Source of the DNA: Artemia franciscana
Lineage: Eukaryota > Arthropoda > Branchiopoda > Anostraca > Artemiidae
Assembly: GCF_032884065.1 (NCBI RefSeq)
Contig: NC_088868.1
Span: 12,090,335-12,154,334 of the forward strand
Direction: 5' to 3'
Length of the DNA: 64,000 bases
This document shows, piece after piece, positions 58,187-64,000 of this stretch. The translations under genes and the position numbers were made by a program. The notes beneath the pieces are model-generated. The model had not been told where the DNA came from and did no database searches. It saw only the letters and a program-made list of their open reading frames with translations. Numbering within the stretch: position 1 is the first letter of the stretch; the number at the start of each line of letters is the position of its first letter.

Positions 58187-58418
58187 CTTACAAAATACAC
58201 CGAATCAAGGACACAATGCTATTTACCCTTTATTCCCTGGAGTTGTACCATCTTCAAGTACTATACAAAATCCACAACCACCTCAGCCAGAAATTAATAA
58301 TGAGAACCGAGAAAACGAGTTCAGACAGAGGCGGGTGGCTGATCAGATCCCTGAAGCTCCACCTCGGCTGCAGAATGCCAATGTTGGCCTAGATGCTGGA
58401 CTTGTTGGGGCTGCACAG
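58187..58418 (+). CDS. HERPUD-like protein, third coding exon
   Basis: With AG carried from the previous exon, the reading is SLQNTPNQGHNAIYPLFPG, then PQPPQPEINNENRENEFRQR and RVADQIPEAPPRLQNANVGL. It matches the Pro/Asn-rich linker ahead of the C-terminal hydrophobic region of HERPUD2. The acceptor is TTTTTTTTTCAG and the donor CAG/GTATTT, ending in phase 0. The transmembrane exon (DWLD-type) expected next was not found up to 64000, so the gene runs off the window or has a long third intron. Confidence 0.86.
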
Positions 58419-58583
58419 GTATTTCTTTTTTTCTTATTTATTGATTTTGTGTGTGTGTGTGTTTTTTTTTGCTAAAAATAAGTCTGAGCAGTCATGTGAA
58501 CTTCAACTCGGTCTTATTTTTTAGTTTATTGAAATCAATATAATCAGATTCAATATGTCACCTTGATTTAAAAAATTTGTAAA

Positions 58584-58760
58584 GAAGGACGAGAAAATGA
58601 GTTGAAACAACGATATGTGGCTGATGTGCTCTCGGAAGCTCCCCTTCGACTAAATAATGCCAATGTTAGCTTATATGCTGGGTTTATGAATTCTAAAGGA
58701 TACGATTTTTTTATGCAATACGCCAATTATGCGCGAGCTGGATCATTAGCACCCTTTTAG
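58584..58760 (+). pseudogene. Diverged duplicate of part of HERPUD-like exon 3
   Basis: GRENELKQRYVADVLSEAPL and RLNNANVSLYAGFM align to RENEFRQRRVADQIPEAPPR and LQNANVGLDAGLV in the exon at 58302-58407. The frame stays open for 59 codons, through NSKGYDFFMQYANYARAG to a TAG at 58758-58760. There is no good acceptor (AAAAATTTGTAAAG lacks a pyrimidine tract), so it is probably a relic; an alternative terminal exon cannot be excluded. Confidence 0.78.
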
Positions 58761-61700
58761 TTATATATATTTTCCTGAATCTCTATTTTTAAATTAGCAG
58801 TTTTATGGTTCCCTTTACTAGGTTTTTACTAGCCTATAATCCTGATCGTACTTTAATTTTTCTTTAAAGGAAGGAGAACTGAAGTTTTTTTTTTATTTTG
58901 CTGTGAAGGTTTACCGTTTCTTCTTTGAATATCATGTAATTTAAACAACAGTTCATCAAGACGTTGGTATAGATTTCTATGAACGCTGTGGAATTGAGCC
59001 ATAACAATATAATCTTATGTAACTAATTAACCTTTTCAGGGCTGAATTATGTTAATGTGAAAGACAAAAAGTATTTGGGTTCGTTTCCACCATCGTAGGG
59101 GTATCGTAGGGTATGAAAGTCCAAAACTTGTTTTCGAGCTTTTGAGCGCATCAAAGTTTCCTAACTTGATTCCGTATGTCAGTATCCGTTTTTTGTCGCC
59201 ATAACAGCAAAGTCAGGTACACGGTATTTGTTAATATAATGTAAATTTTTTTTACAAATCTGCATTTTCACTGGAATTTGAAGTTTTGGAATCAGCTCTG
59301 GTGAGCTGATAGGACAAGGCATAAAGAGATGCCACATCTAGTGCACCTGATTCTTTTGCAGGGTTGGCCCAGCTGGCAGTGCTTATCTGCAACTCTGTAA
59401 CCGCCTCAGGTCAATGAAATAACCAATAGAAAGTGAACTATCATATTGTTTTCACTTTAAAGTGTTTGGCCTCTTTGGTGTTGAACTATCATCCTCGGCC
59501 AAAATGCCAGGCCTACCTCGGTTCCCCGGGAGTAGTTCCATCGCTGCTCGTGAAGTAGTTGACTATTTCATTTTTGAATTCATTCATGATTCATATGCCA
59601 AGGATAGCACCCATACTAAAAATTGACAATTCTAGAAAAATGACTACGAAAATTCTAGAAAATAAAAGAACTGTCTCCAAATCAGCCTCTCACTTTTAAT
59701 ATCTATCGATTACATTTCAGTAAGCATATCTTTCAGGTCTACCCCCCTCCTACCCCTCATGAAAGTATTGTACTCCGTAATATAGTAGGGCAGACAATGT
59801 CCGTGCGCTGTTTACGTGTTGAGTCCCATTTTTGACAATTTTCAGTAGGAAAAGACCCAGCAAACGACGATGCAGCGGGGAACAGCTTTGTTGTCGTGCC
59901 ATTTTGTAATAAACAATTACGTATCTGGTTAAATTTTGTAGTTGAGGCTTCCTCGCCCTCTCTTAATCAGCCGATGGTAGTTTCTAAGGTACAGTCTTTC
60001 ATTCTATTTAATGTTCCAGCTGATAGGAATCTGAGTAGAAAATGTTCTTAAATGAGTGGTAAATCGGTGCAGAAATTTTCAAAAAAAACCTTGAAGTTCC
60101 AATGACGAAGTTCGCAGTTGGCTATGCATAGGACTACCTATGCTCCTTGCCGAAGTTCAGTAACTTCCACAGCTCCTTTTCCAGTGTGCACTTCTAAATC
60201 CTATACAATTCTACTTGAACCAGCCCATTTGAATGCCCTGATCCCCCAAGCGTGAGATCTTGATCAGTAGACGACCTTTGAAGACTTCAATTGCTCGTTT
60301 ATGCTTTGATTGCTCTCTTGTGGATTGCAATCAAGTTCTTTCTCAGGCTGATCGCCAAAAGAAGATTTACTTTTTAAGAGAGGATCTTGTCCATCTTGCT
60401 TCTCTTCTTATAACAGCAGTAATAACCAAAAATCTTTTTGCTCTTTCTCAGTGATGGTAGATCTTAGACAGTGTGATAGTCCTCACGAACAATTGATTCC
60501 CCAGAAGCTGTTTCATTTCTTTTTTTGGTCACCTCCAAGTTAGTTCCTTCTTTCTGTATTTCATGCAGATCGGTCCGAATAATTAAGGAGTCATCAAACA
60601 TCAGTTTTAATTATTCAAGGGGGGTCATCAATTCAGAAGGAGGGTGGGGGAAGAGATGGCTTCCAATTTGTGTTTTTAGGCCAGAAGTGTGGCTATCTCT
60701 ATTTTTCGACTCTTGTTAAGGCTTAGAAAACTGACTGCGCTTATTCGGACCATGATTATCTCTTAAGAAATTATGAGAAGATGTATATAGATAGATGAGG
60801 TAGAAGTCTCTGTGGTCCATCCCTCTTTAAATCTTTTTTTTGTGGACCAGTGTGGAAAGGGGGCAAATTGTCTTTATCGATGACGAAATCTTCCCCGTTG
60901 TCTGTTTTCTCAAGAGGATTCTATTCTAGTTTTTTTTTTATGTGTCTGCTTCAATGTGTCAGATATTTGAAAAATCTAGATCCGACATTTCACCATGAGG
61001 TTCAAGAATGTGTTGAACAGCTTCCTGCTGACTAGAAATACCCTGTTCTCGAATATGGCTTCCTACTGTTCTCGAATATTGCTTCCTCTTTGCTTAAAAA
61101 TTATTAAATTGTGTATATCCCATACATATTATTCGTGTTTAACTACGTAAACCGTTGCTGCGTAACTGTTGAAGCTTTTGGGAAAATTATGGCATTCAAG
61201 GCTTGTAGTAATCAAGCGCTTCAAGGAAAGACAAGAAAAACTGAAACAAATTCTTATAAATTTTCATTAAGTTAGCCCATAATAAAAATCAAATTAATTG
61301 ATGGAAATGACATGAGAATTTTTTTTTCTCATTAAGTGATTAAGGGCTATTGATGTCAAATGGTATCAATCACTAAAGCTTCTCCATGGGCCCTGAAGGC
61401 TATTCTCCAAGTGGTTTCTCTATCCAAGTAATTTCCCATGTTTTATACTCACTAGTAGGTATTTGTTTTTCAGTGCTACCCTCTCTACGTACCTCTATAA
61501 AATTTGAAAGTTTCTTACCTATAGAAGCAATTAAATACACCTTTCTACTCAAAACAACGAGCTGGTTAGAAACCCTAAAGCATCACAGCTACCCGTCGTT
61601 TAGGCTCTTTTTAAAGCACGATACATAAGGTGTCCATAGCGACCAGACTTACAGACATCATTAACATAGAAAGCACTGCCGACCAGTTTTGATGCCAATT

Positions 61701-62484
61701 GTAATCCCACGCCGCAAAAGGGTGAAAAAGTTATAGCCTAGCAGCTGTTTGAAAAAATATAATATTTGACAATAATATGCGGGAAAATCAGATAAACCTT
61801 TTTGTTCTTGGAATGTACGTTGTACCGTAGGGAGGGGTCGGGAAAAGAGGGCTAACCCAAGGCTTACCAACATTTATGCTAATGTGTGTATGATGAGAAT
61901 GGAGAAAAGACTAGAATATACAAACATGAAAAAGAGACTGAATTCTTAACTAGAGAGTATGAAAAAGAGACTATAAATAATTAACAACCTTTATAAAATA
62001 TAGAGAATCTAAAAAGGGGTTTACCCAATGCTCTCCAACATTTAAACTACTATATTCATCATAAGGAACTAAATTCTTAACAAAAACACTGTGCTGTTCG
62101 ATAGTATCGTAGAATATCGTAGAAATATCGTAAATCGTAAATATCGAAATATCGTAGATCAAATAAGGTGGGTATTTAACTCGTCTCTATCAACTCACCG
62201 GCTTGCATTTTGTACTTTTTTGACATAAATTTGTGGAGCTTATAGACTTTTTTTTACCTCTTCCGAATGTTTAGTTACTTCCAAGTTTTTCAGTGGTCGC
62301 ACTTCCGATGACAGTGCAATAATACAACATATAAATACATCTATTTGTATAGGGTCCTTCCCAGCCTTCTTGATATTTTTTATAAACCGTCTGCTGACTA
62401 AAATTAGACACCCCTTATACGTTGAAAGCGTTGAGCATAAGTAGAAGTTCAAAACGCGTGAGTAAACTTTTTTTCTACTACATT
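58761..62484. other. No exon recognised; HERPUD-like intron 3 or downstream DNA
   Basis: Open frames of 60-80 codons (60260-60454, 60525-60719, 60850-61035, 61386-61628) show no family motif and may be chance or repeat-derived. A GC-richer patch lies at 59340-59560. The expected hydrophobic C-terminal exon was not found here. Confidence 0.45.
62098..62160. repeat. Short ATCGTA-type tandem repeat
   Basis: Imperfect ATCGTAGA, ATCGTAGAAAT and ATCGTAAAT units recur about six times in 60 bp. Confidence 0.7.
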
Positions 62485-62945
62485 TAGATTAATGACTCTG
62501 AAAAATGGGCGCTTCGAAAAGCAGACGAAAAACTTATTAGATGTTTTCCAGAGAAATTGCCTACGGATTGTTCTGGGTACCTGACTGACTGACCGTATTT
62601 CAAACAGTAGGTTGTGCGAAAAATGTGGTTCAATCCCACTTTCTAGGGCTATAATGAAAGAGAGGTCGAGATGGCTAGGCCACGTTCTGTGGATGAAGGA
62701 TGACAGATTGCCGAAGATTATCCTTCCTGGCCAACCGTCCGGGGCTACACGAAAAGCAGGTCGTCCTTGTCTGGGTTGGGAGGAAAATAAAGCTTCCATT
62801 TAAAGAAAATGGGAACTTCCTGGAAGGGTGTAAAGAGGGAGGCCTTGAATAGATTAGGTTGGAGGAGGAGCGTGCGTAGCTGTGTTGGCCTCAGCCGGCT
62901 TAATGATGCAGTGAGTTATTAGTAGTAGCAGTAGCAGTAGATTTA
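62485..62945 (+). mobile_element. LINE 3' end, rightward, (TAG)n tail
   Basis: Coding remnants read WALRKADEKLI, then after a shift CEKCGSIPLSRAIMKERSRW, LGHVLWMKDDRLPKIILPGQ and PSGATRKAGRPCLGWEE. A UTR with TGTGTTGGCCTCAGCCGGCT and AGTAGTAGCAGTAGCAGTAG follows. Same family as 28226 and 32255. It is 5' truncated and frameshifted. Confidence 0.85.
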
Positions 62946-64000
62946 GATTAAGCATCAGACTGGCAATGAACCATGAGTAAAAAACCACATGATGCTAAAA
63001 TGGTTTCGCATTGCGACAGGAAAGTTTCAAGAATAATTTGTATTTTGTTTTACTTCCAAACTTTATCAGTAAGTGGTTTCCCTAGATTTTGGAACATGTG
63101 TTTTGATTTATCTGTTAAAAAAGCTCCTTTCCTTGCGTTTTCATTGGGAAATAAGACAAAAATATGGGCAAAGCAAAAAGTTTGTCCTTTTGAATTGTAC
63201 ATTTAAACCAGCCTGCCCCCCTGCCTAGGTTTTTATTTACAATGAATATAGGTTTTAATAGATTTAATAGCTGCGTTTAAATGCTCCTTTTTTGGTATTA
63301 ATTAAAAAAACTTTCCGAAAATGAAGTTTTTTAAAGAAAAGTAAAGGCCATTTTAAACATAAGATCATCAGATACAATAAGACAGAAATTGTCTTAGATA
63401 AGATTAAAGACATTTCTTCCTCGTAAAAATTAGAACTAGAGAAGAAGTTGAAAATATAATGACGATAAAAAAAAAATTAAAAATGGAATTAAAAATGGGA
63501 TAACAATTAGATAGTCATGGTTGTCTCGTGAATCTACGAATACAAGTAACAAAGAGGGGTGCAATAAGTTATGTAAAGCCCAATCCGCTTTTGCGCCCCT
63601 CATGCTCACTTGTGTTCAAAAACTTTTTTCGGACAGTAATGATATTTTACTTTTTACTCTGTTTTGAAAACTAGTTAAAAAAAATGTATATTTTCATTAT
63701 TTAAATTTCATATTTACCTCTGATTCTCCTGTTTCTTTTTTTATGTAAGGATTCTCTTTTTCTAAGAATTACGTCTTTTGCAGCTTCTAGACGAACCATT
63801 AGTGCACTATATAACATTAATATGTCATCATCATTTTCATTTATCATTTTATTTTTGTGACATTCTCCTTGGCAATGTTATGTAAAAGTTGATAGTTTAG
63901 TTATTTCAATTGCTGAAAACTTGCTGTAAAATCTGAGAAACATTAAATCTCCTGTTAGTCTTTCTTTTGAAACTTGCCTAATTGTCTTCAATTGTATTGG
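62946..64000. other. AT-rich DNA, nothing recognised
   Basis: No exon or repeat identified to the window end; possibly still intron of the HERPUD-like gene. Confidence 0.4.

Noticed and set aside
60260..60454. 64-codon frame as a HERPUD-like or other exon
   Set aside because: No family motif, no hydrophobic DWLD segment, and no convincing splice sites.

Overview
The window is AT-rich, repeat-dominated nuclear DNA of an animal. Spliced host exons, GT-AG introns, several non-LTR retrotransposon families, Helitrons, a hAT relic and tRNA-derived SINEs all point to a metazoan. The aldehyde-oxidase-type C-terminus ending in QFRFA and the repeat mix suggest an arthropod, perhaps a crustacean; the species is inference only. 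Nothing bacterial or phage-like is present.

Layout. 1-7.0 kb: an array of related, mostly non-autonomous Helitrons. One faces left at the window edge, followed by three rightward copies head to tail and a fourth 5' part. Each carries a TC 5' end, CRE-like palindromes, a very A-rich body, a GACCGGGACAC minisatellite, a remnant of the helicase C-terminus, a (TA)n tract and a 3' double hairpin ending CTAG. 7.9-8.5 kb: a two-copy tandem duplication. 8.9-10.2 kb: two T-rich leftward Helitron-like segments. 10.2-11.3 kb: first copy of a dispersed foldback repeat family. 12.2-17.15 kb: a nearly complete but broken leftward Helitron with RepHel coding sequence, abutting other Helitron ends. 17.85-19.1 kb: a LINE reverse transcriptase relic.

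Host gene 1 (+): the last two coding exons of a xanthine dehydrogenase/aldehyde oxidase family gene at 21696-21803 and 34472-34542, with the polyadenylation signal just after the stop. Its 12.7 kb last intron holds a ~144-bp satellite array (25.08-27.73 kb), LINE 3' ends in both orientations, a SINE, foldback repeats and microsatellites.

34.6-52.0 kb: intergenic repeats. These include a 250-bp foldback element, a ~430-bp tandem repeat, a Jockey/CR1-like LINE, an RTE-like RT fragment, a ~715-bp giant hairpin, and two CR1-like LINE relics, all decayed.

Host gene 2 (+): HERPUD-like (ubiquitin-like domain, ER stress/ERAD) exons at 52317-52589, 54258-54472 and 58187-58418, continuing past the window. 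A diverged duplicate of part of the third exon lies 166 bp downstream of it. A hAT transposase relic sits in the intron on the opposite strand. 58.8-64 kb has no recognised exon, only one more LINE 3' end.

No intact transposon gene was found. The most unusual structure is the Helitron cluster: tandem CTAG/TC junctions, head-to-head 5' ends forming long palindromes, and 3' hairpins built on the hyperstable GCGAAGC mini-hairpin.
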